From: Woeseiaceae bacterium
GTDB taxonomy: Bacteria; Pseudomonadota; Gammaproteobacteria; Steroidobacterales; Woeseiaceae
Direction: 5' to 3'
DNA: 52,951 nucleotides
NCBI GenBank assembly: GCA_021773115.1
Contig: JAJFKS010000024.1
Coordinates: 1-52,951 of the forward strand
Each line of letters starts with the position of its first letter. The first letter of the stretch is position 1. Position numbers and translations under genes: made by a program. The notes beneath the pieces were generated by a model. The model was not told the DNA's origin, did no database searches, and was given only the letters and a program-made list of their open reading frames with translations. Below, in pieces: positions 33,033 to 41,895 of the stretch.

Positions 33033-34424
33033 ATGCGACTACTGATCATATTTATCACCCTGGCGCTTTCTGCAGTGACTTTAGCCAGTCCCGACCCAAA
33101 TTCCGAACATGCCAGGAAAGCCATGGAAATCTATACAAAAGTCATCAGTTTCGAGACCTCCAAAGGTCTTGGCAATGTACCGAAAATGGCGAACTACCTG
33201 GCGAGCGAACTCCGCGCGGCCGGATTTCCGGACAAGGACATTGAAGTTGCGCCGCTCGGCGAAACCGCGGCCTTAATTGCCCGCTACCGCGGCGACGGAT
33301 CGTCCGGCAAATCACCGATTCTGTTGCTGGGCCACATGGATGTCGTTGAAGCGCTGGAAGACGATTGGGAGCGACCTCCGTTTGAACTCACGCACGACGA
33401 CACGTATTTTTACGCCCGTGGTAGCAATGACAATAAGTTCGGCATAACGCAGCTCACCTCGACGTTTATCCGTTTGAAAAAAGAAGGCTTTGTGCCAAAC
33501 CGTGATCTCATCATCGCGTTTTCGGGCGACGAAGAAAGCGGCATGTTGACGACGCGAATGCTGGCAAATGATCGGGAGGACCTCGCCAACGCGGAATACG
33601 CGCTCAATTCAGATTCAGGCGGTGGTGCGCTTAAAGATGACGGCAGACCGATCTCGTATCACATGCAGGCCGCCGAAAAGACCTATGTCAGTTGGGATAT
33701 TACGATTCGTAATCCTGGCGGCCACAGTTCCCGTCCACGGGCCGACAATGCAATCTATGACCTTGCAGACGCAATTCAAAAAGTTCAGCAGTATCGTTTT
33801 CCGGTTCGCTGGAGCGACATGACGCTGGCGTATTTTCATCAGACCGGTTCAGAGCTGGGTGGAGAGCTCGGTGACGCAATGGTGCAATTCGCAGAAAATC
33901 CAGGCGACGGAGCTGCGACTGACCGACTGGCAAGTGAATCCGCTTATGTCGGTACCACGCGCACAACCTGTGTTCCAACAATGTTGCGCGGTGGCCACGC
34001 CGAAAATGCGTTGCCGCAGTCGGCGACGGCCACAATCAATTGCCGCATATTTCCTGGTGTGTCGGTTGACGAGGTCAAAGCGGTGCTGCAAAAAGTCATA
34101 GACAATGAGGCTGCGGAATTTGTACAACTGGATGAGGCGACGGAAAGCCCAATCTCCGAACTGCGCCCGGATGTTGTGGCTGCAGTTAGCAAGGCCGTAC
34201 ACGCGCGTTACCCTGGAATCGAAGTGATCGCGAACATGTCTTCCGGTGGTACTGACGGGATGCATTTTCGCAAAGCGGGCATCCCAACGTGGGCGGTTGG
34301 TGGACTCTTCATGCGTCCGGCTGATAACTTTGCACATGGATTGAACGAAAGAGTGCCGATAAAAGCCTTCTACGATGCGCTGGATCACTGGAGCATAATT
34401 CTCAGGGAACTGGCCGGCAATTGA
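33033..34424 (+). CDS. Secreted M20-family metallopeptidase
   Basis: A 463-residue exported hydrolase. A signal peptide (MRLLIIFITLALSAVTLA) is followed by the M20 catalytic domain. Metal-site motifs are LLLGHMDVV (His and Asp), GSNDNK, AFSGDEESG with the catalytic glutamate, and GGTDGMHFRKAGI near the end. The lid domain lies around residues 215-340 with the GGHSSRP motif. M20 enzymes cleave peptides or acyl-amino acids; substrates include dipeptides. The stop overlaps the TTG of the S4 protein (TTGA). Confidence 0.9.
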   Translation: MRLLIIFITLALSAVTLASPDPNSEHARKAMEIYTKVISFETSKGLGNVPKMANYLASELRAAGFPDKDIEVAPLGETAALIARYRGDGSSGKSPILLLGHMDVVEALEDDWERPPFELTHDDTYFYARGSNDNKFGITQLTSTFIRLKKEGFVPNRDLIIAFSGDEESGMLTTRMLANDREDLANAEYALNSDSGGGALKDDGRPISYHMQAAEKTYVSWDITIRNPGGHSSRPRADNAIYDLADAIQKVQQYRFPVRWSDMTLAYFHQTGSELGGELGDAMVQFAENPGDGAATDRLASESAYVGTTRTTCVPTMLRGGHAENALPQSATATINCRIFPGVSVDEVKAVLQKVIDNEAAEFVQLDEATESPISELRPDVVAAVSKAVHARYPGIEVIANMSSGGTDGMHFRKAGIPTWAVGGLFMRPADNFAHGLNERVPIKAFYDALDHWSIILRELAGN

Positions 34425-34810
34425 CCGTAGCGAGCCATTCACTGCGTATCGACCGGTGGCTGTTTTATTGCCGGTTTTTCAAAACACGGGTGTTGGCGAG
34501 CGCGGCGGTTGGCGGTGGCCACGTGGAGCTAAACGGGGAGCGCGCAAGGCCGGGTAGTCGAGTGAAATGTGGCGATCGAATCGACATGATTCGAGATCGC
34601 TTGCCGTACGCATTGGAGGTCGTTGAACTTCCGACGCGGCGCGGCCCTGCCGCAGAAGCTCGCGGCTGCTACCTTGAAGATGAAAAAACTGTGCGCCTTC
34701 GGGAAACGCAGTCGGCGGCATTACGCCAGGACAGGATGCTGATGCCAAGAACCGAAGGTCGCCCCGACAAACATACGCGGCGGAAACTTCGGGATCGTGG
34801 CAGAAGCTGA
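34421..34810 (+). CDS. hslR: S4-domain RNA-binding protein, Hsp15-like
   Basis: A 129-residue basic protein with an N-terminal S4 domain: LRIDRWLFYCRFFKTRVLASAAV and GHVELNGERARPGSRVKCGD. The lysine/arginine-rich tail (DKHTRRKLRDRGRS) matches heat-shock protein Hsp15, which recycles stalled 50S subunits carrying tRNA. The start TTG overlaps the peptidase stop; no ATG precedes the S4 domain. Confidence 0.88.
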   Translation: MTVASHSLRIDRWLFYCRFFKTRVLASAAVGGGHVELNGERARPGSRVKCGDRIDMIRDRLPYALEVVELPTRRGPAAEARGCYLEDEKTVRLRETQSAALRQDRMLMPRTEGRPDKHTRRKLRDRGRS

Positions 34811-34819
34811 GTTCAGTCC

Positions 34820-35023
34820 TTAATCGTTGAGCAGGAAACTCACCTTCATCGTGACACGGTATTCGGTGACGTCGTTGCCTTTGACGACCACTTTTTGCTC
34901 TTTGATCCACGCACCTTCGATGTTATTGATCGTTTTTGCGAATCGTTTGATGCCTTTTTGAATGGCGTCTTCGAAGCTCTTGCTGGACGCGGCACTGATT
35001 TCTGATGTTTTTGCAATACTCAT
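34820..35023 (-). CDS. Dodecin
   Basis: A 67-residue flavin-storage protein that assembles as a dodecamer. It has the family layout beta-alpha-beta-beta: AKTSEISAASSKSFEDAI, the helix KGIKRFAKTINNIEG, then AWIKEQKVVVKGNDVTEYRVTM, with the flavin-stacking tryptophan in AWIKEQ. It lies 9 bp from the convergent Hsp15-like gene, with AAGGACAAAAA before its ATG. Confidence 0.93.
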   Translation of the reverse strand: MSIAKTSEISAASSKSFEDAIQKGIKRFAKTINNIEGAWIKEQKVVVKGNDVTEYRVTMKVSFLLND

Positions 35024-35094
35024 TTTTTGTCCTTAATTGACGTAATGATGATCTGCGAACTGATTTAACACCGGCATAACCGACACGGCAAGTT

Positions 35095-35880
35095 TCAGCA
35101 ATTTCGTTTGCGGCCCACGAGCAGCAGGCCGAGCAGCGCAAACAAACTCAGGCTGCCACCGCCACCGCCGCCGCCTGTGTTGCCACCACCGTTATCGGTG
35201 GCCGTGGTGGGAGTTGGATTAAGACCCGCTGCGGTGTCGACCGTTGAGTCGATCACGGTAATCGACGTCACGACGATCAGGTGCGTATTGTCGACCGGGA
35301 CAGAATTGTTGAAGTCATTGGCGGTGTAATTCTGCAGCGGCAATTCACCGAACGGTGCGGCGAAAGCGAAGCGGGGTAGAGCAGCAATTGTATCGACGGT
35401 TGTCATGCCGTTGCCGGTGACTTCACCGAAAACAGTGAAACCGCCGTTTTGACCATCCAGATCCGCGGCGTTGTTGGCAAGATTGATAAACCACTGGTTT
35501 GTGGCGCTATTCACGTTTCCGCCTAACTTTGCCATCGCAATGCTGCCGCGCACATTCGAGTACACGGGTTCATTAACGACTGCTGGATTGGTGGGAATTG
35601 CCGTCAGGTTCGCATTGACATCAGTACGAAATCCGCCCCCCTGAACAATGAATCCACTCACGGAACGATGCAATATGGAATCGGTGTAATCGCCGTTCTG
35701 CACGTAGGTCAGGAAATTGGCAACGGTCGCAGGCGTTGCATTGTCGTATAGATTAATGTCGAACGTGCCTTGCACGGTTTCGAATCGAACGATCGTCGCA
35801 TTGGCGGCAATTGGGAGTGCTGTAATTACAGCAAAAAAAAGGCTGGCCGCCGCACGGGGCGACAGATTTCTGATTGACAT
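35095..35880 (-). CDS. Secreted cyclophilin-type isomerase with GlyGly-CTERM tail
   Basis: A 261-residue peptidyl-prolyl isomerase. A signal peptide (residues 1-28) is followed by a cyclophilin domain: TVQGTFDINLYDNATPATVANF, LHRSVSGFIVQGGGF, NQWFINLANN and FTVFGEVTGNGM. The classical catalytic arginine region reads HRSVSGFIVQ. After a linker comes a glycine-rich stretch, a hydrophobic helix and a basic end (GGGGGSLSLFALLGLLLVGRKR). That C-terminal signal is the GlyGly-CTERM type processed by rhombosortase. No rhombosortase gene is seen here. The protein is probably surface- or membrane-released. Confidence 0.88.
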   Translation of the reverse strand: MSIRNLSPRAAASLFFAVITALPIAANATIVRFETVQGTFDINLYDNATPATVANFLTYVQNGDYTDSILHRSVSGFIVQGGGFRTDVNANLTAIPTNPAVVNEPVYSNVRGSIAMAKLGGNVNSATNQWFINLANNAADLDGQNGGFTVFGEVTGNGMTTVDTIAALPRFAFAAPFGELPLQNYTANDFNNSVPVDNTHLIVVTSITVIDSTVDTAAGLNPTPTTATDNGGGNTGGGGGGGSLSLFALLGLLLVGRKRNC

Positions 35881-36245
35881 GAAGATTCTCTTAATTCGGA
35901 GGGCGAGACGCTATTTGCAGCGCGAGATTGTACACGTTTCTGACCATGACTGAGGTTTGGACCGAGATCTTCGCGTAGGTTCCATAGGCCTGAAGTTGTG
36001 TTGACCTCGTCACGGTTGACCTCGTCATGGCTGAGGTCGAGGCCCAGGGAAATGCAGCACTGTAATGGGGCGAAAATATAGACCGATTGGCAAAGAAGTA
36101 TCGTGTTATTTCAAATGCTTACTTGGAGATCCTCATGCGAATCTTTACATAAGCCTGGGGCGGGCCTAAACTCTATTGAATAAGAACGAATCGAAACAAG
36201 AGCCTTTAACGCAGCGTTAGAAAAAGGCCATGAGAGGTGACACCC
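35881..36245. promoter_or_regulatory. Regulatory region before second ExeA-FHA gene
   Basis: No gene is evident in these 365 bp. TTTACA (36144-36149) and TAAACT (36167-36172), 17 bp apart, are a good sigma-70 promoter for the rightward gene. The leader can form a hairpin: GCCTTT and AACGC (36202-36212) against GCGTT (36214-36218) and AAAGGC (36223-36228), only a few bases before the ribosome binding site. A tandem 15-bp repeat lies at 36001-36030. Confidence 0.45.
36001..36030 (+). repeat. Tandem 15-bp repeat
   Basis: TTGACCTCGTCACGG and TTGACCTCGTCATGG stand head to tail and differ at one base. The second copy is followed by CTGAGGTC, which pairs with its GACCTC. They lie about 115 bp upstream of the promoter candidate and could bind a regulator. 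Confidence 0.55.
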
Positions 36246-37700
36246 GTGAGTCATCAGCCGCTAGCTCGAGCAGCGTTGACGTTGCCTGGCTTTCAAAAGT
36301 CTCGACAGCCGGTAACTGCCATCAGTTATCGCTCAGCGCTACAGTGTCTGTACCGGGCGTACAATAGCCGTCAATCTCTTGCGGTGCTGATCGGCGAAGG
36401 CAAGCTTGGCGCGACCTATCTGCTTGACCACTTCCTTGCCGGAATCGACAAGGATGCCAGCGTTGTACGCATTTCCGAGCCTTGTTCCGATGAATTGTCG
36501 GCAATGAGTGCGGTCATTCGGGGGATCGGCTTTGATCCGACGGATCTGAACCTCGCCGACATGGAAAACGTGTTGGCACTGTTTCTTTCATTCCAGGCGA
36601 ATCACAATTATCGAACCGTGCTGTGCATTGAGGATGCAGAGGATCGCGGACTGTGGGTTCTTGGCCTGGTGCATCGATTGCTGGACGAGGAGGCGGTCAC
36701 GAATCGTGGCCTGTTGGTGCTGCTGTCCGGTTTGCCCAGGACGGATGCGTTATTGAATGAATCACTGCTGGATGCGGTGGTTACAGGACCTGACGTGCGA
36801 ATCGTACTCGCGCCGTTTACGCTGGCAGAAACGCGAGAGTATCTAAGGTGGTGGGTCGAGTCCGCCGGGACGGCCGAGATCGCCGACGTTTTCGAGTTTG
36901 ATGCAATCTCGCTAATCCACGAGCTCACAAATGGGGCGACGGATGACGTTGGCATCCTGGTTACAAGATGTCTGACGCTTGCGGCCGATGGAATTGCCGG
37001 CCCGGTCAATGTTGAGGTGGTCAACAGGGCCCGGTTGCGACTCGAGTCCGTCACCGAGACAGAGCCGCTCATTGATCAGGTCGAATCGTCCATTGAAAAA
37101 GGATTCGGTCCCCACGCAGGGCGACTGGTGGTTCGAATTGGAAAAGATCACGTCCAGGAGTTTTCGCTTGACCGCGGCCATATTCTGATTGGGCGCGGCA
37201 AGCTATGTGACGTTCGCATCGCCAGTCCCTCGGTAAGCCGACATCATGCTTTGATCGTCAGTTCGCCAGCCGGCACCTTTCTTGTTGACCTCGAGAGTAC
37301 CAACGGGACCTATGTGGATGGTTGTCAAATCAAGGAACACGCGTTGCAACACAGTGGTGTGATAAGCATGGGCGATTGCGGTATCGACTTCACTGGCGGC
37401 GAAGACCAGCAAGGCTGGATACTGGATGTGCACGGTGCCGACAGGGCAGAACCCTGCGACCCTGAGTTCGTAACCCAGCACCTCAAAACTTGGCAACACG
37501 AGGGCAAACGAGGTGAGCCGCATTTCCCTGCAGGTGCAGCGATCAAGGGCAACATCAACAGCAAGGGCGAGAAGATATATCACGTGCCCGGCACCTCCAA
37601 ATATGACGCGACAAGAATCGATGAGTCGAAAGGCGAACGCTGGTTTGCGACTGAAGACGAAGCGACCGAGGCGGGTTGGCGGGCACCCCGAATCAGTTGA
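36246..37700 (+). CDS. Second ExeA-FHA protein, degenerate Walker A, sunset-like C-terminus
   Basis: A 484-residue paralogue of the protein at 6177-7457. The AAA part aligns from the start (ALTLPGFQKSRQPVTAISYR), but the P-loop reads IGEGKLGATYLL and lacks the GKT/S core. Walker B (TVLCIEDAED) is kept. An FHA domain follows at about residues 312-382 (ILIGRGKLCD, VSRHHALIV, LESTNGTYV). A third, C-terminal module at about 432-482 (KGNINSKGEKIYHVPG, GERWFATEDEATEAGWR) matches the sunset-type domain seen beside nucleases and other enzymes. GTG 36246 is preferred to GTG 36237 because AGAGG sits eight bases before it. It probably binds phosphoprotein but not ATP. Confidence 0.82.
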   Translation: MSHQPLARAALTLPGFQKSRQPVTAISYRSALQCLYRAYNSRQSLAVLIGEGKLGATYLLDHFLAGIDKDASVVRISEPCSDELSAMSAVIRGIGFDPTDLNLADMENVLALFLSFQANHNYRTVLCIEDAEDRGLWVLGLVHRLLDEEAVTNRGLLVLLSGLPRTDALLNESLLDAVVTGPDVRIVLAPFTLAETREYLRWWVESAGTAEIADVFEFDAISLIHELTNGATDDVGILVTRCLTLAADGIAGPVNVEVVNRARLRLESVTETEPLIDQVESSIEKGFGPHAGRLVVRIGKDHVQEFSLDRGHILIGRGKLCDVRIASPSVSRHHALIVSSPAGTFLVDLESTNGTYVDGCQIKEHALQHSGVISMGDCGIDFTGGEDQQGWILDVHGADRAEPCDPEFVTQHLKTWQHEGKRGEPHFPAGAAIKGNINSKGEKIYHVPGTSKYDATRIDESKGERWFATEDEATEAGWRAPRIS

Positions 37701-37767
37701 TAGTGCAGAATCGAGTATTATTCGTCCAGGCAATTCTCGACTGAGACTAATGAGGGAGGTGCGTGGC

Positions 37768-38631
37768 ATGAAAAAGATTCTTGGCATTTTCAGTGCACCA
37801 GAAGGCCATTGGGTAGGGGATGGGTTTCCCGTTCGTTCACTGTTTTCCTACAACAGCGACGCCGATAAGCTCAGTCCGTTTCTCTTGCTGGACTATGCAG
37901 GCCCGATGAAATTTGAGCCTTTAGAGCGACCGCGTGGCGTCGGTGAGCACCCGCACAGGGGGTTTGAAACCGTCACTATTGTGTATGACGGCGAGGTGTC
38001 GCATCGTGATTCCACCGGTGCTGGTGGCACGATTGGTCCGGGTGACGTGCAGTGGATGACAGCGGCGTCCGGCATCCTGCATGAAGAATTCCATTCGCCG
38101 CAATTTACCCGCAACGGCGGAACGCTGGAAATGGTCCAGTTATGGGTCAACCTACCGGCCAGTAACAAGATGTCACCACCGAAATACCAGGACATTCTGG
38201 ATCGTGATATCCCGAGCGTATCGCTGCCCGATCAGGCCGGCAGGGTGCGGATCATTGCCGGAGAATTCAATGGCAACCGCGGCCCGGCGTCAACATTTAC
38301 ACCGCTCGATGTGTGGGACGTACGGCTAAATCATGGTCACCAGGTGCAGTTCGAGTTCATCGAGGGTCGAACGGTAGCGTTGGTCGTCTTGCGGGGCAAT
38401 GTGAAGATCAACGGCGATGAATTGCACGAGGCGCAATACGCGTTACTGGACCGCAACGACAGCGAAGTCTCACTTGACGCACAAAGCGACGCCACTGTGT
38501 TGGTATTGAGTGGAGAACCGCTCAACGAAGCTGTGGTCGGACGCGGACCGTTTGTGATGAACACCGAAGCCGAAATTCGCAAGGCGATTCTGGATTTTAG
38601 TTCGGGCCAATTCGGCCGTATTGCCGGTTAG
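37768..38631 (+). CDS. Pirin-family cupin protein
   Basis: A 287-residue bicupin of the pirin family. The N-terminal cupin has the metal site GEHPHRGFETVTIV, YDGEVSHRDS and ASGILHEEFH, giving the usual three histidines and one glutamate. Pirins are iron proteins; some have quercetinase activity and others act in transcription. The start at 37768 has GGGAGG ten bases upstream. The gene follows the second ExeA-FHA gene by 67 bp. Confidence 0.92.
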   Translation: MKKILGIFSAPEGHWVGDGFPVRSLFSYNSDADKLSPFLLLDYAGPMKFEPLERPRGVGEHPHRGFETVTIVYDGEVSHRDSTGAGGTIGPGDVQWMTAASGILHEEFHSPQFTRNGGTLEMVQLWVNLPASNKMSPPKYQDILDRDIPSVSLPDQAGRVRIIAGEFNGNRGPASTFTPLDVWDVRLNHGHQVQFEFIEGRTVALVVLRGNVKINGDELHEAQYALLDRNDSEVSLDAQSDATVLVLSGEPLNEAVVGRGPFVMNTEAEIRKAILDFSSGQFGRIAG

Positions 38632-38632
38632 A

Positions 38633-40183
38633 TCACTCGGATTTCGAAGCCGAGGTCCGACGAACCATCCATCGATTGAGCAGGAAAAATAGCAGCAAAA
38701 CGGCACCCCATTGAACAAGGCAGGTCATGACGCTGAAAGGGTCGAATGGGTCGAACCAACGATCCGGTGCGTAGACACTACCCGCCTGATAGAGCCACCA
38801 GCCAAGGAGTATGGCTGCAAGCGCCGGAATCACGTAACAAATGATCTTGTCCCAGAGAGGCCCGGCATTCCAGTCGTCCGGCTGGTTATCAATATTTTCC
38901 GTCCGAAACTGCGAAGCGCCGTAGCGAATCACGGCGAAAGCGATGAAAGCACCGGAGATCATCAGGGCGACGCCCCAAACGAAGTCCTGGTTGGCAAAAA
39001 ACTCAAGGTTAATTGCCGACGGAATACCCAGGGTAAAACCGACAACGCAAACGCCGAGAATTGCCTGGCGCCGCGCGACACCGAAATCGACAAGAATGCG
39101 GGTTGTCAGCTCGATCATCGAGATCAGGGAGCTGAAAGCAGCGAACGACAAGCCAAGGAAAAACAAGATGGCGAACAGGTTGCCGGCCGGCACCTTGGCG
39201 AACAGCTGCGGCATCCAGATGAATGTCAGGCCGGTGGCGGCCGGGCCGCTCGATTGCATGATCTGGAGCACCTCGGCCTTGCTCATTTCTGCGCCGAGAA
39301 TGGCGAATACGGTGCCGAATATGACAATCGCGGCCAGCAGTGAAACCGTATTGTTGCCGACGCCGGTAATGATCGCGTTTTGCACGACGCCGTGCCGGCT
39401 TTGCATGTAGGCGCCGTAGGTCAGAATCAGCCCCCAGCCGGCACCGGTGTCCCACGCATTTTGAGTCAGTGCCTCAAGCCAGATTTGCGGTTTCGCAAGC
39501 GTGGACCAGTCGGGGGTAAACAAGAAAGCGATGCCTTCGTAGGAACCGTCGAGTGTCAGCGTACGCAGCAGTGAAATGACAACAATCAATAGCAGGGCAG
39601 GGATCAGGATACGATTCGCACGCTCGATTGATTTGATGCCGCTCCAGACGACTATGGCGCCGAGACCCATGGTGAGCGCATGAAAGGCCACCGGAAAACC
39701 GCCACCCTGGAACCCGTCCCAGACGCCTTGTGCAGCCTCGGTGCCAAGGGGCAGAGGTTCGATCGTCATCTGGATCAGATAGTAGACACACCAACCGGCA
39801 ACGACCGAATAATAAAACATGATGGCAGTCGCCACGAAGCCGACAAATGCACCCATCCACGCGAAATGTTTGCCGGCAATTTTTGCAAAAGTGCCGACGA
39901 CACCCATGCGTCCTTTGCGACCGAGTGCGTACTCCGCAATGATTAGCGGCACGCTCCAAACAAATAGGAATACGACCCAGGCAACGAGAAACGCACCGGC
40001 GCCGTCATCGCCAGCATTTTGGGCAGCGATGCGTGGGAAGCGCCAGATGTTGCCGGTACCGACGGCGATGCCGAGTACGCACAGGAGCATGCCCACGCGC
40101 GATGAAAAACGTTCCTCGGTTTGATTCGTCAAGAGAGGCTCTCTGGTCGGGACGGGGCATGATAACAACAGTTCGCGAGTCAC
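38633..40183 (-). CDS. Sodium-dependent transporter, NSS family
   Basis: A 516-residue symporter with about 11-12 helices. TM1 has the unwound substrate and sodium site GIAVGTGNIWRFPRIAAQNAG, the hallmark of the LeuT fold, and TM8 has SLISMIELTTRIL. It imports amino acids or other small solutes with sodium, a common trait in marine bacteria. The GTG at 40183 has GGAG close by. A TTG at 40132 (MTNQTEERFSSR) fits the family start better and is a real alternative. It ends 1 bp past the pirin stop, convergent. Confidence 0.9.
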   Translation of the reverse strand: MTRELLLSCPVPTREPLLTNQTEERFSSRVGMLLCVLGIAVGTGNIWRFPRIAAQNAGDDGAGAFLVAWVVFLFVWSVPLIIAEYALGRKGRMGVVGTFAKIAGKHFAWMGAFVGFVATAIMFYYSVVAGWCVYYLIQMTIEPLPLGTEAAQGVWDGFQGGGFPVAFHALTMGLGAIVVWSGIKSIERANRILIPALLLIVVISLLRTLTLDGSYEGIAFLFTPDWSTLAKPQIWLEALTQNAWDTGAGWGLILTYGAYMQSRHGVVQNAIITGVGNNTVSLLAAIVIFGTVFAILGAEMSKAEVLQIMQSSGPAATGLTFIWMPQLFAKVPAGNLFAILFFLGLSFAAFSSLISMIELTTRILVDFGVARRQAILGVCVVGFTLGIPSAINLEFFANQDFVWGVALMISGAFIAFAVIRYGASQFRTENIDNQPDDWNAGPLWDKIICYVIPALAAILLGWWLYQAGSVYAPDRWFDPFDPFSVMTCLVQWGAVLLLFFLLNRWMVRRTSASKSE

Positions 40184-40328
40184 GGGGCTCCGGCATCAAA
40201 ATTTCCACTATAATTGGCTGCGCTCATGCATTCCTGCCGCGAGGTGAACTCCTGTAACGTTCAGCGGCTTGCTGCACTCCGACGAGCGACCGGGCGTATG
40301 CCGCAAGGCTCACTGAAGGACCAATTGA

Positions 40329-41468
40329 TTGACAATGTTGCCGGACTTCAAGCTCGAAACACACTTCTCAAAGTGGGAGTTCAAAGCCCGCTATCACATG
40401 ACGGCATCGGACGCCGAGAGCATGTCGATGCGGGAACTGCTGGCCATCGCGACGCCCGAGGAACGTGAAGAATTTGAGGGCCTGTGGCTTGGCTACACCG
40501 AAACTTTCGGCGCACCGGATCTTCGTGAGGCAATTTCCGGCACGTATCAGCAGCGCAGTGCCGCAGACATACTCTGTTTCGCTGGCGCCAGCGAGGGCAT
40601 TTTCGCGGCAAATGCCGTGTTGCTCGACAAGGACAGTCACGCGATTGTGGTCACGCCAAATTACCAGTCTCATGAAACCCTGCCGGTAGCGATTTGCGAG
40701 GCGACGGGTGTGCCGCTGGACCCCGACGACAACTGGTCGCTTGATATCGACCGCGTAGCCGGGGCGATAAAAGCCAATACCAAACTGGTCACGATTAATT
40801 TTCCGCACAACCCCAGCGGCGCGATTCTTGCGCTTGATCGTTACCATGCACTTGTTGAGTTATGCCGCAAACAGGGCATTTACATTCTGCATGACGAAAT
40901 ATTCAACGGCCTCGGTCCGACCGGTACCCGGCATCTGCCCTTTATTGCCGATATTTATGAGCGTGGCTTGTCATTGAACGTGATGTCGAAGTCCTACGGT
41001 TTGCCCGGACTTCGCATCGGCTGGATCGCTTGCGAGGATCGCAACGTGCTATCGAGAATGGAGCGCATGAAGCACTATCTATCGATTTGCAGTTCTGGCC
41101 CGAGTGAGCGGCTCACCAAGATCGCGCTCAATCACCGTGACAAATTGCTTGCTCGCAACTGCGGGATCGTTGACGAGAATCTGCCGAAGTGGGACGCATT
41201 CTTTGCGCGTTACCCGCAATTATTCGACTGGCGTCGACCGGACGGGTCGTGCATGGCATTTCCGAGGTACAAAGGCGAGGAGGGTGTCGAACAATTTACC
41301 CGGTCGCTCGTTGAAGTGAGCGGGGTACTGCTGTTACCCAGCACAGTTTACCGGTCGGAACTTGGCTCGACGCCCAGCGATCGATTTCGCATCGGTTTTG
41401 GACGCAGGGGACTGGACGAAGGCCTGGCGGCGCTCGATGCACACCTCGTGCGTACGAGTAGGTCTTAA
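40329..41468 (+). CDS. Class I/II aminotransferase
   Basis: A 379-residue fold-type I PLP enzyme. Key motifs are FAGASEGIFAA (PLP phosphate region), NFPHNPSGAIL with the conserved Asn, ILHDEIFNGL with the cofactor Asp, and the Schiff-base lysine in SKSYGLPGLRIGW. The arginine that holds the substrate carboxylate is in RFRIGFGR. The TTG start is eight bases after AAGGA; ATG 40335 is six bases further in and possible. The substrate is unknown, although the SKSYGLPGLRIG loop occurs in aspartate- and tyrosine-type enzymes. It diverges from the NSS transporter. Confidence 0.88.
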   Translation: MTMLPDFKLETHFSKWEFKARYHMTASDAESMSMRELLAIATPEEREEFEGLWLGYTETFGAPDLREAISGTYQQRSAADILCFAGASEGIFAANAVLLDKDSHAIVVTPNYQSHETLPVAICEATGVPLDPDDNWSLDIDRVAGAIKANTKLVTINFPHNPSGAILALDRYHALVELCRKQGIYILHDEIFNGLGPTGTRHLPFIADIYERGLSLNVMSKSYGLPGLRIGWIACEDRNVLSRMERMKHYLSICSSGPSERLTKIALNHRDKLLARNCGIVDENLPKWDAFFARYPQLFDWRRPDGSCMAFPRYKGEEGVEQFTRSLVEVSGVLLLPSTVYRSELGSTPSDRFRIGFGRRGLDEGLAALDAHLVRTSRS

Positions 41469-41559
41469 GTCGTACATCTCCGGCCGTTTGCCACCAGGCG
41501 GTGCCCGCAAAGCGGACATATTCAAGCAACGAAGCCCAACTCGTTCTATAGTGGGACAA

Positions 41560-41850
41560 ATGACTGAAGAAACCTCCGAAGCACGACAATCCTACGAGAT
41601 GGTATCCGTTCGCCGATCAGAGCCTCCATCCGGCGCAGAAGGTTCCAACTGGTATCGCTATGAGATCGCATTTGGGGGCAGCAAGAACATTCAGGGCTGC
41701 CGGCAGGGGAATCTCAACGTTGTGACCGAGGCGGTGGAAGAGATTGTCGCCCAGTTGAACGAGCGGCACAGAGGCAAGAAGGGTCGCGTACACCTCGTAC
41801 CAACGCCGAAGAAAAAACCCACAACTCCCGATCCATCAAAGTCGTCGTAG
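41560..41850 (+). CDS. Small basic protein, function unknown
   Basis: A 96-residue hydrophilic protein starting at ATG 41560. The central part (NWYRYEIAFGGSKNIQGCRQ, EAVEEIVAQLNERH) suggests one beta hairpin and one helix; the tail is rich in Lys and Pro. No membrane segment or catalytic motif is seen. Its stop is followed by a GC-rich hairpin at 41852-41869. No family is recognised. Confidence 0.6.
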   Translation: MTEETSEARQSYEMVSVRRSEPPSGAEGSNWYRYEIAFGGSKNIQGCRQGNLNVVTEAVEEIVAQLNERHRGKKGRVHLVPTPKKKPTTPDPSKSS

Positions 41851-41851
41851 G

Positions 41852-41869
41852 CGCAACGCGCTCGTTGCG
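41852..41869. terminator. Hairpin after the small basic gene
   Basis: CGCAACG (41852-41858) pairs exactly with CGTTGCG (41863-41869) around the loop CGCT. It lies in the 45 bp between convergent genes. It lacks a T-run, so termination is uncertain. Confidence 0.35.
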
Positions 41870-41895
41870 ATTGTCCTGCGAATGAAATATGCCGT

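Noticed and set aside
41362..41559. Upstream extension of the small basic gene
   Set aside because: It lies inside the aminotransferase gene; ATG 41560 after the stop region gives a more natural start.
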